A DNA stretch of 64,000 bases. Origin: Dipteris shenzhenensis (lineage: Eukaryota; Polypodiophyta; Polypodiopsida; Gleicheniales). The notes under the pieces were generated by a model that saw nothing but the letters and a program-made list of their open reading frames with translations, searched no databases and had not been told where the DNA came from. The stretch lies in assembly GCA_047967505.1 (NCBI GenBank), contig CM106541.1; one strand, 5' to 3'. The position numbers and the translations under genes were made by a program. The stretch's first letter is position 1, and every line of letters starts with the position of its first letter. This document shows, in pieces, positions 32,576 to 43,139 of this stretch.

Positions 32576-34197
32576 TTGACATATGCTCAGAAAGGTAAAG
32601 CAATTCATATTGAAATCACCAACTATGCTCTTATGACTACCATCATGGCTACAGAAGAGCCAGTGTACTTCGAAGATGCAGTAGACAAGCCAGAATGGCA
32701 AACTGCTATGAATGAAGAAATGGATGCTTTGTACAAGAATAATACTTGGGAATTATGCAACCTTCCACCAAGAAAGAAGGCCATAGCAAACAAATGGGTA
32801 TACAAAGTGAAGTACAATCCAGATGGAAGTATTCAAAGATACAAAACTAGACTAGTTACAAAAGGATTTGCATAGCAATATGGTTAAGATTATGATGAGA
32901 CTTATGCTCCATTAGCAAAGATGGATTCCATACAGTTCTTGATATCACTAGCGACACTCAGTAGATGGAATGTATATCACCTTGATGTCAAGAATGCATT
33001 TCTCAATGGTTATCTAGACGAGGAAGTCTACATGCAACAACCAACAGGTTATGTTGAACCAAGAAAGGAGAATAACGTTTACCATCTCAAGAAAAGTCTC
33101 TATGGCTTAAAGCAAGCACCCAAAAGTTGGTACAGTAGAATCAACAAATATTTTATTGATCTGGGATACATGAAATCCAATGTAGATCATACTCTCTACT
33201 ACAAAGTTCAAGGAAAAGACATTACTAGTGCACTTTTGTACATGGATGATCTAATTGTGATAGGAAGCAAGTATAGCTTCATCAAAAAGCTAAAACAAGA
33301 CTTATCTACAGAGTTCCACATGAAAGATCTTGGACTTATGCACTATTGTCTTGGAATTGAGTTCTGGAGAGATTCAGACAGCACCTTCATGAGTTAGCTC
33401 AAGTATGTTGACAGTCTCCTGAAGAAGTTTCATATGGCAAATTACAGGATTGCAGCCACTCCCATGGAACAGAGTTTGAAAACTTCTAAAGATTTAGAAA
33501 AGCCTACAGTCAATGATAGGTGCTATAGGCAGCTCATCGCATCTCTTATATATCTGACTATCACATGGCTAGATATTTGTTATGCAGTAAGTTCACTAGC
33601 ACAGTTTATGGCAAATCCAAAACAGTCTCACTGGAATGCAGCCAAAAGAGTCTTGAGATACATCAGAGGTACAAGACAATTTGGAATAGAATACAGAGGA
33701 AGTCATCCAAGGTTGCATGGATACTGTGATAGTGACTATGCCAAAGATCATGAGACTAGGAGATCCACACAGGGATATGCATTTTCCTTGGTCAAGGTGC
33801 TATATCATGGTTGTCCAACAAACATCCAATTATTTCTTTGTCTTCGACTGAAGGAGAATACAGGGCACTCACTACAGGTGCATGTAAGGCTATATGCCTC
33901 AGAAGACTATTGTTAGAAATAGATTACTTTGATGAGTCAAAGCCAACAACAATATACTGTGATAATCAATCAGCTCAAACATCGGCCAAGAATCCAGTAT
34001 ATCACTCCAAGACAAAGCACATTGATGTCAGAGAGCACTTCATCAGAGAAAGAGTGTTACTTGGTGACATCACACTACAGCATTGTGATAGCAAAGAGAA
34101 TGTTGCAAACATCTTTACCAAACCACTCAATAAAGAGCTTTACGAGAAACACTCGACTAGCTCTTGGTTTGACGCAGAGGAAGGACATTCCCATTAA
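32576..34197 (+). pseudogene. Copia C reverse transcriptase and RNase H
   Basis: The RT reads WQTAMNEEMDALYKNNTWEL, ANKWVYKVKYNPDGSI and, after two stops near 32873 and 32886, [35 protein letters not shown] and LLYMDDLIVIGS (catalytic YMDD near 33240). A TAG near 33395 follows. RNase H shows LHGYCDSDYAKD, SSTEGEYRALT and TIYCDNQSAQTSAKNPVYH, and ends ANIFTKPLNKELYEKH. A frame change near 33800 separates the RNase H halves. The active-site residues survive, but the chain is broken. Confidence 0.93.
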
Positions 34198-34285
34198 AGG
34201 GGTGTGATGGAATGTAATGCTCACTCCTTCTTCGATTCCCCAAAATCATCATCTTGAGGGAAGGCCTACTTCATGATGTTGATCT

Positions 34286-34295
34286 TGAGGGAAGG
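34286..34295 (+). promoter_or_regulatory. Polypurine tract of copia C
   Basis: TGAGGGAAGG directly before the 3' LTR start TGTTGAGAG. The same phrase CTTGAGGGAAGG also occurs about 30 bp upstream. Confidence 0.8.
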
Positions 34296-34520
34296 TGTTG
34301 AGAGATCATGCTCAACATCATGTGATCATATGTGCATAGTACTAACCCAATAGAGTGCTATAAAGGAAAGGGTTAGATGCCCTAACCCTAACCCTAAATG
34401 GGTTTGTATATATTCTACATTTTCAACTAAATCTAGTATACAATTAGTCATTTGTGGTGTGCTCTAGCTGTGCCCTCTCTCCTCATCTCCACTCTCCTCT
34501 CCCCTCTTTATATTTTGTCA
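34296..34520 (+). repeat. Copia C 3' LTR (225 bp)
   Basis: Starts TGTTGAGAGATCATGC and ends TATTTTGTCA. Holds the run CCCTAACCCTAACCCTAAA near 34380, CTATAAAGG upstream of it and a CT-rich end. Confidence 0.95.
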
Positions 34521-34560
34521 AAGGCACCTTTTGTGTCCCTTTGTAAAGTTACCTCAAAAA

Positions 34561-35548
34561 GTGAAGGCCTTTACTGATGATTTTGGCTATCCTTATCCTA
34601 CTAGATTTCTTGAACCATATTTCAAGCTCATGATATTACAAGCGGAGCTTTGCCACTACTCCACACATACACTAACCTCATCTTTGTTGCTCTAGACTGT
34701 ATTTCTGGCCCTTTTTGCCACAAAGTGAACATTTTTATTGTGATTCCCTTCTCAACATGAGTGCATGTGCCAGGGTGTGAGTAATTTTCTACGACATTAA
34801 ACTTAGCAGGTATGTATTAAGAAGGGAATTTCGTCCATGTTTCTTATAGGCAAATAAATGTGAATCCATAAGATGTGTAGTTTGTGTAATATTAGTTGCA
34901 TATTTTGAGAGTGATCTTGTATTGAGCGATTGGACAAGCATGGCATAAGTTCCTTTTTTTAAACATTGATGTAGCTATTGTATTCCATTTGGCTTTTTTG
35001 TTAAGACACCTCTCATTTTTAACATCATTTTTCACGTGGGAGTTGACTTTCAACAACTAGTTCCAACAAGTATTTCAACTGTCACTTTCAACAAGTATAA
35101 ATTATCTATTTTCTCCACATGTGATAAGGATGTCATGATGCTAGGCCATGTGAACGAACTCCTTTCAAGGGACATGCGATCTTCTCCAATGTTAGTCCTT
35201 CGGCTCTATGGATTATTCTTGCTGCTACTCGTTGAATTGGGAATTGTTCATGAGTAGGAATGCATGCTTGTTTTTTATGGTCCTATTTTAACTTCTTTTG
35301 TAATTCAAAAGATTGGATTCCATTCATGTTTGTGGTGTGGTTGGCAGTTGTCATTCTTGCAATGTTATTTTGGCATTTTTTTGGTATTTGCAAGACATTC
35401 TAGTGGCATTTTGAGCCTTTGATTGGCTAATTTTTGAGAAGTGGGCAGCTTGCATCATATCCCAAAAGGGATTTGTGTTGTGCACCTATAAATCCCAAGA
35501 AGGGATATTTCTTGTCACATTTGTTGCATTTTGTCTTCTTTGGTAGTT
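34561..35548. other. No gene seen; probable upstream end of copia D
   Basis: T-rich, unique-looking sequence. The last part, up to the D gag start at 35549, contains a TATA-like CCTATAAATCCC near 35480 and may be the D LTR and leader. No matching 3' LTR or clear primer site is present, so its limits are not called. Confidence 0.45.
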
Positions 35549-38500
35549 ATGGCTCAGAACAATCCCAATGAAGTGTTTGGCATCCTCATACAATAGGATA
35601 AGTTGGATGGTACCAATTACTCTTTATGGAGTTTTATGGTATGCAATCTTTTAGTTGGCAAACATTTGTGGGATTATGTCAGTAGGGATGAGACACCGCC
35701 AAAGAATGTGGTTGCACTTGCCACTCCTCCTTCAACAAGGTGGAGGAAGGGGTAGAGGACAAGCTTAGGATGTAGGACAAGTGCTAGGTGCAGTGGCTGT
35801 TGTAGTTGTGCCTCTCACATAGGAACAAAAAAGATGGGATTCCCGTGATGCACAAGCACTTTCAATTTTCTCTCTTTCTATCAAAAGGTTTATTATTCCA
35901 CACTTTCAGTCATGCAAAACCTCAAAGGCAACTTGGGATATTTTGGAGAGTATGTTTACATCTTGCAATGATGCCAGGGTCTCTTTCCTGAAGAGAGAGT
36001 TATCGCATACTCACATGGATGAGGGTGACTCAATGTCTGATCACCTCGCCAAGATTCAAGACTTGAGAGAGCGATTGTTGACTATAGATGAGATTATTCC
36101 TGATTCAGAGATGATAACCACTACTCTGAATTCTCTTCCTGAGTCATTTCTCGGATTTCACAGCTCGTTGAATTTGTCATTGAGGGGGGGTGGCAACACT
36201 CTCACTTTTCACCATTTGATAGGACCTTTATTGCAAGAATAGAAAACCAAGAAGAACATGGCTTCACAGGCTGGTGAGCATGCCATGCTTTTGAAATTCA
36301 AACCCAAAGGGAAGGGGCAGCATAAGCAGCATGTAAATCAGCCTACACATCAGCATAAAGCTGATCTGGAAAACCTTCTCACAAGGCTAAGAGTGATGTA
36401 GAGAAACCCAAGAAAAAGGGCATTTGCATTATTTCCAGAAGCTGAGTCAATACATAGAAGAATGCAAGAAAAGAATTGTCGAGGAAAGGAAAAAGAATTC
36501 AAGAATGGCTATCACAGATTCAGCTCCTCATGCACATGATGGTGGCGATGCTTCAACCAACTTAGTGGAAGAAGACTATGCCTTTTTTACTTGCATTTTT
36601 TATTTTCAGGTGGCTACTCTAGATACTACAACCATATTTGAGGATGACTCGCCTTTTTTACTTGCATTTTTTATTTTTAGGTGGCTGCTCCGAATACTAC
36701 AATGACATTTGAGGATGACGCTTATGCTTTTTTGACTTGCAGTTTTAACCCTTCTAAGGATGCATGCACCTTCAATGTCAATGAGACATTGAATAATTGG
36801 TATTTTGATAGTGATGCCACCAAACTTATCACTTACAGGAAGTTTTTGTTTGATTCTCTGCATCCATCACCCACTAGAAAAAGGATGTCTTGTGCAAATA
36901 ATTCTTCTTATTCAATTCGTGGCATTGGTGAGATTATGCTTATGCTTATAGCCACAGATGGCACAAATTTCAGAATTCATGATGGAATCAAGAAAATTTT
37001 GCTTTCAGTGTCCTCTCTCAATAAAAGAGGATTTCAGGTTGTCTTTGAAGATGACAAGTGTGCAGTTCGAGACAAAGAAGATAATTATACTTTGAGACTA
37101 TCTAACAAGTTGTTTTGTGGTCTTTTTTAGCTTGATGTTTTTGAGGAAAGACTAGATCATGCACTTGCAGTTTCTACTCCCACTATTGCTATGCAAGATG
37201 CAGAGTTATGGCATGCTAGATATGGGCATATGAGTTATGGTAGCTTGATGACACTTCAAAAACATGCTATGGTTGATGCTTTGCCTCCCTTGGAGTCACC
37301 TCCCCCTCATTCCTATGAAGGGTGCATACTTGGGAAGATGCATAGGTTTCTCTTAAAAAAGGATGGTGCAGTAAGAGCTATTCAAAAATTACAGCTCCTT
37401 CATAGTGATGTCTATTGTCCCATGAGGACTCCTGGATTGGGTGGTTATCTATATTATGTCACATTTATTAATGACTACTCAAACTACACTTGATTCTATG
37501 GATTAAAGAAAAAATCAAAAGCGTTTAAGCATTTTTGACACTTTGTGGCAAAGGTTGAGAATGAAACAGGACTCAAGGTGCAAATTCTAGGCACAGATAG
37601 AGGGGGAGTATATGTCTCATGAATTTGAGGCTTATTTGAAGGAGAAAGGCATCACACATCAGCTTAAAGTGAAGCTCACCCCTCAGCAAAACGACAAAGC
37701 TGAGCGAGAGAATAGAAATCTTATGGAGATGGATAGATGCATGCTCACAAGCAAAAAGTTGCCTCACAGGTTTTGACTTGAGGGTCTCATGTGTGCCAAC
37801 TATGTTTTGAATCGGCTCCCACTAAGGCTTTGAAAACAAAGACTCCTTATGAAGTTTGGCATGGGATAAAGCCTTTAGTGGAACAATTTTGTGTCTTTGG
37901 ATGTGTTGCATATGTCCATGTGCTTGTTGAGTTTTGACATAAGCTGTCAGACAAGGAACTTAAATGCATATTTGTTGGGGTATAGTGCAAAGAGCAAAGG
38001 TTACCATCTCTACAATCCTGCAACATGCAAAAAAATTTTCAGTAGAGATGTATTCTTTTCAAAAAATTCAGCACATACACACGATGAATTTAATGTGCCA
38101 CCTTCTTCCACATCATATGATGTTTTTGTGGGATTATTACCCATTGCTTTGGGTTCCACATCTAAAATCCCTGATGAAACTCAACATTTATAGCAAGTTG
38201 CTCCTATTCCACATGCCTCGATTCAGCCACCTGCTGATTTAGTTCCTCCACAAGCATTAGAAGATGCTATCAGGCAAGAGATTACAGAAATACATGCAGC
38301 CAAAACTGTTCTGAATTGGCTGCTCCAAATTCTCACGGAGAGTAGGCTTGATGCTCCTTTGCCTGGCAGGACTCATAGTATAGCAAGGCACAAAGGGAGG
38401 GTTCTTTCTGTTGAATCAGCTTATGCAAGTACTCTTCTTGATGAGGAAGAGCTTGATACTTTTGAAGAAGGCAAAGATAATGTGCATTGGATGCATGCCA

Positions 38501-38635
38501 TGCAAGAGGAGTTGCAGTCTATCGAGAAAAATCAGGCCTGGAATCTTGTGGATTCGCCACCAGGAAAGAATGCCATAGGTACTAGATGGGTTTTCAAAGT
38601 TAAAAGAAAGTCAAATGCATCCATTGACATGTATA
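35549..38635 (+). mobile_element. Copia D, 5' part, interrupted by copia E
   Basis: Plus-strand gag, protease, integrase and the start of RT are readable in order, but the frame stops dead inside RT at GACATGTATA|TG, where the E LTR begins. The remainder of D should lie beyond E but is missing, because E itself is cut at 40018. Confidence 0.9.
35549..38635 (+). pseudogene. Copia D gag-pol remnant
   Basis: The start at 35549 (MAQNNPNEVFGIL) is followed by KLDGTNYSLWSF, a copia gag signature, then LTSCNDARVSFLKREL-like and MDEGDSMSDHLAKIQDLRERL from about 35960. Protease is represented by NWYFDSDATKLIT near 36798, with DSD instead of DSG. Integrase shows ELWHARYGHMSYGSL (37203), CILGKMHRF, LLHSDVYCPM near 37398, TDRGGVYVS near 37596 and a QQNDKAERENRNL-type Glu motif near 37690. 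RT starts WMHAMQEELQSIEKNQAWNL and GTRWVFKVKRKS near 38580. Stops are frequent. A 71-bp duplication at 36580-36721 disrupts the gag-protease junction. Confidence 0.88.
36580..36721 (+). repeat. 71-bp tandem duplication in copia D
   Basis: GCCTTTTTTACTTGCATTTT starts at 36580 and 36651, each copy running through TTCAGGTGGCT or TTTAGGTGGCT and TTTGAGGATGAC. The period is not a multiple of three, so it shifts the frame. Confidence 0.88.
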
Positions 38636-38988
38636 TGTAAAGAGAGTGGGAGAGAAGGAAGGAGTCTCACTTGCAGCTTTCTCACATACATAATGGGGGA
38701 ATATACACAAAGGTGGAGGCTGAAAATAGGTTTTCTCTTCTTAGTTGTGAAAGCCAAAAGAACTCTAAGTACAAAAGAATAGGTGAATCCTATATGTGGG
38801 TCTCAAACCAAACTCAGCTAACTAAGGTGGCATACTAACTGAGCCACTATCTAGAGTACATAAAGATAGCTGTCATCCAGGTATTATTCATGGGCGGTGT
38901 ACCAACCGCATCTGTAGCTAACAAGTCGGTGACATAAATGCACAACTGTCACCCTGGAATATCACGAGTGGAGCTCGGTATCTCAACA
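38636..38988 (-). repeat. Copia E 3' LTR (353 bp)
   Basis: On the minus strand it starts TGTTGAGATACCGAGC and ends CTCTCTTTACA, with TG...CA ends. Called from the junction with the D frame on one side and the purine tract on the other. There is no second LTR in the window to confirm it. Confidence 0.75.
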
Positions 38989-38998
38989 CTCCCCCTCG
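38989..38998 (-). promoter_or_regulatory. Polypurine tract of copia E
   Basis: Minus strand CGAGGGGGAG immediately upstream of the LTR start TGTTGAGA. Confidence 0.8.
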
Positions 38999-38999
38999 A

Positions 39000-40018
39000 G
39001 CTCAATCCCAATTCCACACCAAGCAAGTCTCTGAACTTGCACATCTTCTCTGCACCCAATGCCTTTGTGAATATGTCAGCTACCTGATCCTCTGTGCTGG
39101 CATAAACTAGATCAATAAAACCTACTAGAACCTTCTCCCGCACATAGTGATAATGCACCTCAATGTGCTTTGTTCTAGCATGATAGATTGGGTTATTTGC
39201 CAAGTGTATACTGCTCATGTTGTCACAATAAATGACAACTGGCCCATCTCTGATGCATATCATAAAGTAGCTAATGCAACCAAGCTACCTCACATGCAGC
39301 CATTGCTGCACCCCTGTACTCAGCCTTTGTGCTCGACAAGGCAACTATAGGCTATTTCTTGCTGCTCCAAGTGACTGCAGCACTCCCAAAAGAGAACACA
39401 TATCCACTGGTAGATCGTCTATCAGAAATACTACCAGCTCAATCAACATCAATGTATCCATCAACTGTATCTGAACCCCAGTCTCATAAAATAGTCTATA
39501 CTGCAATGTGGACTTCACATACCTCAATATGTGTCTAGCCGCATCCAAATGCGGTTTCCTTGGAGCTTGCATAAATTGACTTACCACCCAATAGCATAGC
39601 TCAAATCTGGCCTAGTAATAGTCATATAAATCAAACTTCCTACTATGCGTCTGTACATAGTAGGGTCTTCCAGAAGCTCACCTGCATCTGTGCTCAACTT
39701 CACATTCTGCTCCAAAGGAACTGAAATAGGCTTACTGAAATAGGCTACATGAAGGATATCTTCATCACTATCACCTGTGATGATCAAATCATCAACATAA
39801 ATGACAAGCACCATAATGCCTTTCTCTATTTTTCTCACATAAAGTGAGAAATCAGCCTTGGAAATCTGAAAGCCAATAGTGACAAGATACTATACTATCT
39901 TGTCAGACCATGCTCTGGGTGCTTGCTTCAAGCCATACAAGGCTTTCTTCAACCTGCAAACAAACTCAGGATGAACAGCATGAACATGATGTGGTGGCTG
40001 CTCCATATAGACCTCTTC
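39000..40018 (-). pseudogene. Copia E reverse transcriptase and RNase H (C-terminal part)
   Basis: Reads [52 protein letters not shown] (catalytic YVDD near 39790), then jumps to KPISVPLEQNVKL, so about 60-70 residues between them are deleted. It continues YRRIVGSLIYMTITRPDLSYAI, HILRYVKSTLQY, a frame-changed RNase H middle, VVIYCDNMSSIHLANNPIYHARTKHIEV, and ends VADIFTKALGAEKM. Several frameshifts; inactive. Confidence 0.92.
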
Positions 40019-40660
40019 TTGGAAAAGTCACTTTGGTTTTGCGAAGTGGTTCTGAGAGCTTGTTTAGTGTTTTCAAAGAAAAAGCCGTTTTTTAAGCTTT
40101 TCCCTATTCCGTTCGATGACAGAGACTCCATATTGACTTGTAGAGGCAACTATTGCTTGCTTTTGGTGTCCATTTCACTTCAGGAGCTTGGAAACACCTT
40201 CATTCTTAAATCTGGAATCATTTAATTGGATTTCTGACTCACTGTGTCAGTTTCTACGTTTTTCTGCCCGGTTGTTGGAACTCAAGTTTGGAGTAACCAT
40301 TTGCAGATTTGTCAGTTCTGATGGACTTAGGAGGTCCTAAAACTTCTATGTTGCTCATCATTCGCACTCCGGTGGAGTTAACAAACAGTTATGTTTCCAA
40401 AAACGTTTTTTCAATCCATGTGTTGGACCCAGTGATTGAGACCACGGTTTTCAAAACCGTTTGTCCCATTGCGTTTCGGAGACCCAAAAACCTATACCTA
40501 TCAGTTCTTGTGTTATTCGATGGAGTATTTTCAGAGTTATAGATCTCTGTGTATTGGATTTCGTCTCTCTGTTATGCATTTTTCATTCTAAGGTTTTAAA
40601 ACCTTAGATTTATGCCACATGGCAATCGATAATTGTTGACTCCCATTTCTCACTCATCGA

Positions 40661-40984
40661 TTGGGATTTTGGAGTTCTAACATAAGAGAGATATTTGCAG
40701 ATTTTCTTGCTTAGTCCGATTATGCAATGGCGCCCATGTTTTTGAGGCATCTCAGGTTCTATTTTCAGTAGCGGTCATTGCCGTGGGACCATGATTTCTT
40801 GAACATACCTTATGCAGATCAGTTGGGATTTTGGAGTTCCAGCAGAAGAGAGATATTTGCAAATTTTCTTGCTGAGTTCGATTATCCAATGGCGCCCATG
40901 TTTTGAGGCATCTCAGGTTCTATTTTCAGTAGCGATCATTGCCGTGGGACCATGATTTCTTGAGCATGCCTTATGCAGATCACT
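40661..40984 (+). repeat. 162-bp tandem duplication in the copia A leader
   Basis: TTGGGATTTTGGAGTT starts at 40661 and 40823. Each copy runs through ATGGCGCCCATGTTTT to CTTATGCAGATCA. The other copia A copies carry one unit only. Confidence 0.92.
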
Positions 40985-41502
40985 CTGGTTGCAGTTTGAG
41001 CCGTGTGCACTCATTCATTTGCATTGGGTTGCAGTGGATGATTTATAGGTCATTTGGATGCATTGCAATCCTTATTGGATGCGCTGATAAGCCCAGATTG
41101 CCTTGTGGGATGCTATTTTTATGGACGCTTTGCACATGGATGCTATTTTATGCTGAGAGACAACTTTAACACATTGCAGGTGATGCACTGATAGTGTTAT
41201 GCTCTCTTGGATGAGATATTGGTAATGCATATGCCCATGGACAGTGTTTATGCTTGAGCCACTTGGCACTTATTGGCATTTTGGATTGCCATTACAGTTG
41301 GCATTTTCTTTTGGGCCAGATTTGCTCATATGGATGCATAGTACATGCACTTGAGTTAGCTGCATCTTTTTTTTGATGCTTTGAGCTTTGAGTTTTTGGT
41401 GACATTTCACTCTATTGTGGCATACACATTTGGGTGCACCTGGTATTTGGTGTGATTCTCTTTTGCAGGTACTAGCATTTGGGATTTTGCTTCATTTGCA
41501 TC

Positions 41503-42912
41503 ATGGCATCCTCTTCCATGTTTGAAAAGGAGTTTTTTAACATTAAAAAGTTTGATGGGACAAACTTTTCTTTGTGGAAAGAACAGATAAGGGATGTGCT
41601 TATTCAAAAGAAGCAGATTAAACCCTTGGCAGGGATTGAAGCTAAGCTTGCAAATATGTCTGAGGATGATTGGAATGAGTTGGATGCATTAGCAAAGTCT
41701 ACTATTAGACTTCATCTTGTAGAGTCAGTTTATTTCACAGTAGTAAATGAGCAGACTACGGAAGATTTGTGGAAGAAACTGTGTGCCACTTATGAGAAGG
41801 AAACTGCCTCTAATAAAGTTTATCTCATGAAGAGTTTGTTTGAGCTGCAAATGAAGGAAGGGGTCTCCATTGCTTCTCACTTGAACGAATTCAATATTAT
41901 TTTCAGCCAAGCTTCAGGCTCAGAAGAATTTTGATGCAGAGACTCAGGCAATATTTCTCTTATGTTCATTGCCATCCTCATGGGATACTTTCTGTACAGC
42001 TGTCAATAACTCTGCACCTAGTGGAGTACTAAAGTTTGATGATGTTGTGGGTAGTTTGTTGGCCGAGGAGATTAGATGGAAGTCTATGGACGGCAACAAG
42101 CAAGATGCAGCCTTAAATGTGCAAAGGGGTAGATCACAGTTCAAGGGGAATACCCAAGAAAGAGGGAAGTCTCGTAGCAAATCCAGGGCACGGAACATTG
42201 AGTGTTACCACTGTGGCAAGAAGGGCCATATGAAAAAGGATTGCTACAAGCTGAAAAGAGAGCAAAAGGATAAGAAAAAGAATGCAAATTGGGGTGCAAA
42301 TCAGAAGGAAGAGAGTCCAAGGGAGGACAAAGGAAAAGTGAAGATCGAGGAGATCAATGCAGTCACACATGATAGTGACAATGACATTCTCTTCATGTCT
42401 AGTTTATCTGCAGAGTTGCTTACCACTTCAGATGATGCATATTCCCAGGATTGGATTTTGGATTCTGGTGCTTCATTCCATGTTAGTCCCCATAGGGAAT
42501 GGTTCTCCACTTATGATAGTGGAAAGACAGGTTGTGTGCATCTTGGAAATGACTATGCATGTGACATAGTGGGAGTAGGTGACATAAAGTTTTCTTTTGC
42601 AAATGGGTCCTCGTTTATTTTGAAAAATGTGAGACATGTGCCTAAGCTGACCAAGAGTCTCATTTCAACGGGTCAGCTAGATGATGGTGGTTTTCAGACC
42701 AACTTTGGTTTTGGAAGTTGGAAAATTCAGAAGGGCTCTATGCTTTTGGCCAGGGGTGCCAAGTGTGGGACTTTGTATCCCTTACATGTATCAAGGGTGT
42801 TTGATCATGTTGTTGCAATAACCAAGCAGCCAAGTACTTCTTTGTGGCATTGCAGGTTGGGGCACATGAGCCAGAATGGAATGAAACTCTTATGCCGTTT
42901 GGGTTATGTACT
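41503..42912 (+). pseudogene. Copia A' gag, protease and partial integrase
   Basis: MASSSMFEKEFFNIKKFDG opens gag, which stays open to about 41934. There a small deletion shifts the frame (ending ASGSEEF), and a second frame carries on unbroken from about 41969. It holds the CCHC knuckle CYHCGKKGHMKKDC near 42202, protease ILDSGASFHVSPH near 42458 with intact Asp-Ser-Gly, and the integrase entry LWHCRLGHMSQNGMKLL near 42845. This copy lacks the three gag stops of the full-length A, so it is less decayed in this part. It ends by truncation, and its frame runs a few residues into unrelated flank. Confidence 0.92.
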
Positions 42913-42935
42913 GCATTTAGAATTCAATCAAAAGA

Positions 42936-43139
42936 GGGGGGTAGTCCACACCCATGAGAAAAAAAGTACAAAAAAGACAAATAATCCCTAGAGTCTAGGT
43001 GAAGGAGTGAAGCAAAACTTAGGGGGGTAGTCCACGCCCTAGTATGCAAAGTTAAAAAGAAACAATTAAAAAAAAGGGGGGTAGTCCACACCCTTGTTTG
43101 CGAATTCATATTTTTGACAATTGGGGGAATTCCACACCC
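42936..43139. repeat. Four-copy GGGGGTAGTCCACACCC array
   Basis: GGGGGTAGTCCACACCC or a close variant occurs at about 42936, 43022, 43076 and 43123 (the last as GGGGGAATTCCACACCC), spaced 86, 54 and 47 bp apart and separated by A-rich sequence. Spacing is irregular, so this is not a simple tandem repeat. Confidence 0.8.

Larger units (their letters stand above)
26827..34520 (+). mobile_element. Ty1/copia LTR retrotransposon C, full length but broken
   Basis: 5' LTR 26827-27069, primer site at 27070, a long leader, gag from 29554, protease, integrase, RT and RNase H to 34197, purine tract 34286-34295 and 3' LTR 34296-34520. A perfect target duplication AAGGC flanks it (26822-26826 and 34521-34525). 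Many stops and frame changes inactivate pol. It is inserted inside the 31-bp hairpin repeat. A short non-autonomous relative lies at 21878-24442. Confidence 0.96.
38636..40018 (-). mobile_element. Copia E, 3' part (minus), inserted in copia D
   Basis: 3' LTR 38636-38988, purine tract, RNase H and RT on the minus strand. It lies within the RT frame of D. It ends abruptly at 40018 inside the RT motif EEVYMEQPP, where a truncated copia A copy begins, so its 5' half and any target duplication are lost. Confidence 0.92.
40019..42912 (+). mobile_element. Copia family A, second truncated copy (plus)
   Basis: Collinear with the reverse complement of 14430-17133 of copia A: leader from GGAAAAGTCACTTTGG (40019), gag start at 41503, gag, protease and the start of integrase. 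Both ends are cut. There is no LTR or primer site on the left (fused to copia E) and the right end stops in integrase after RLGYV near 42912. Confidence 0.93.
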
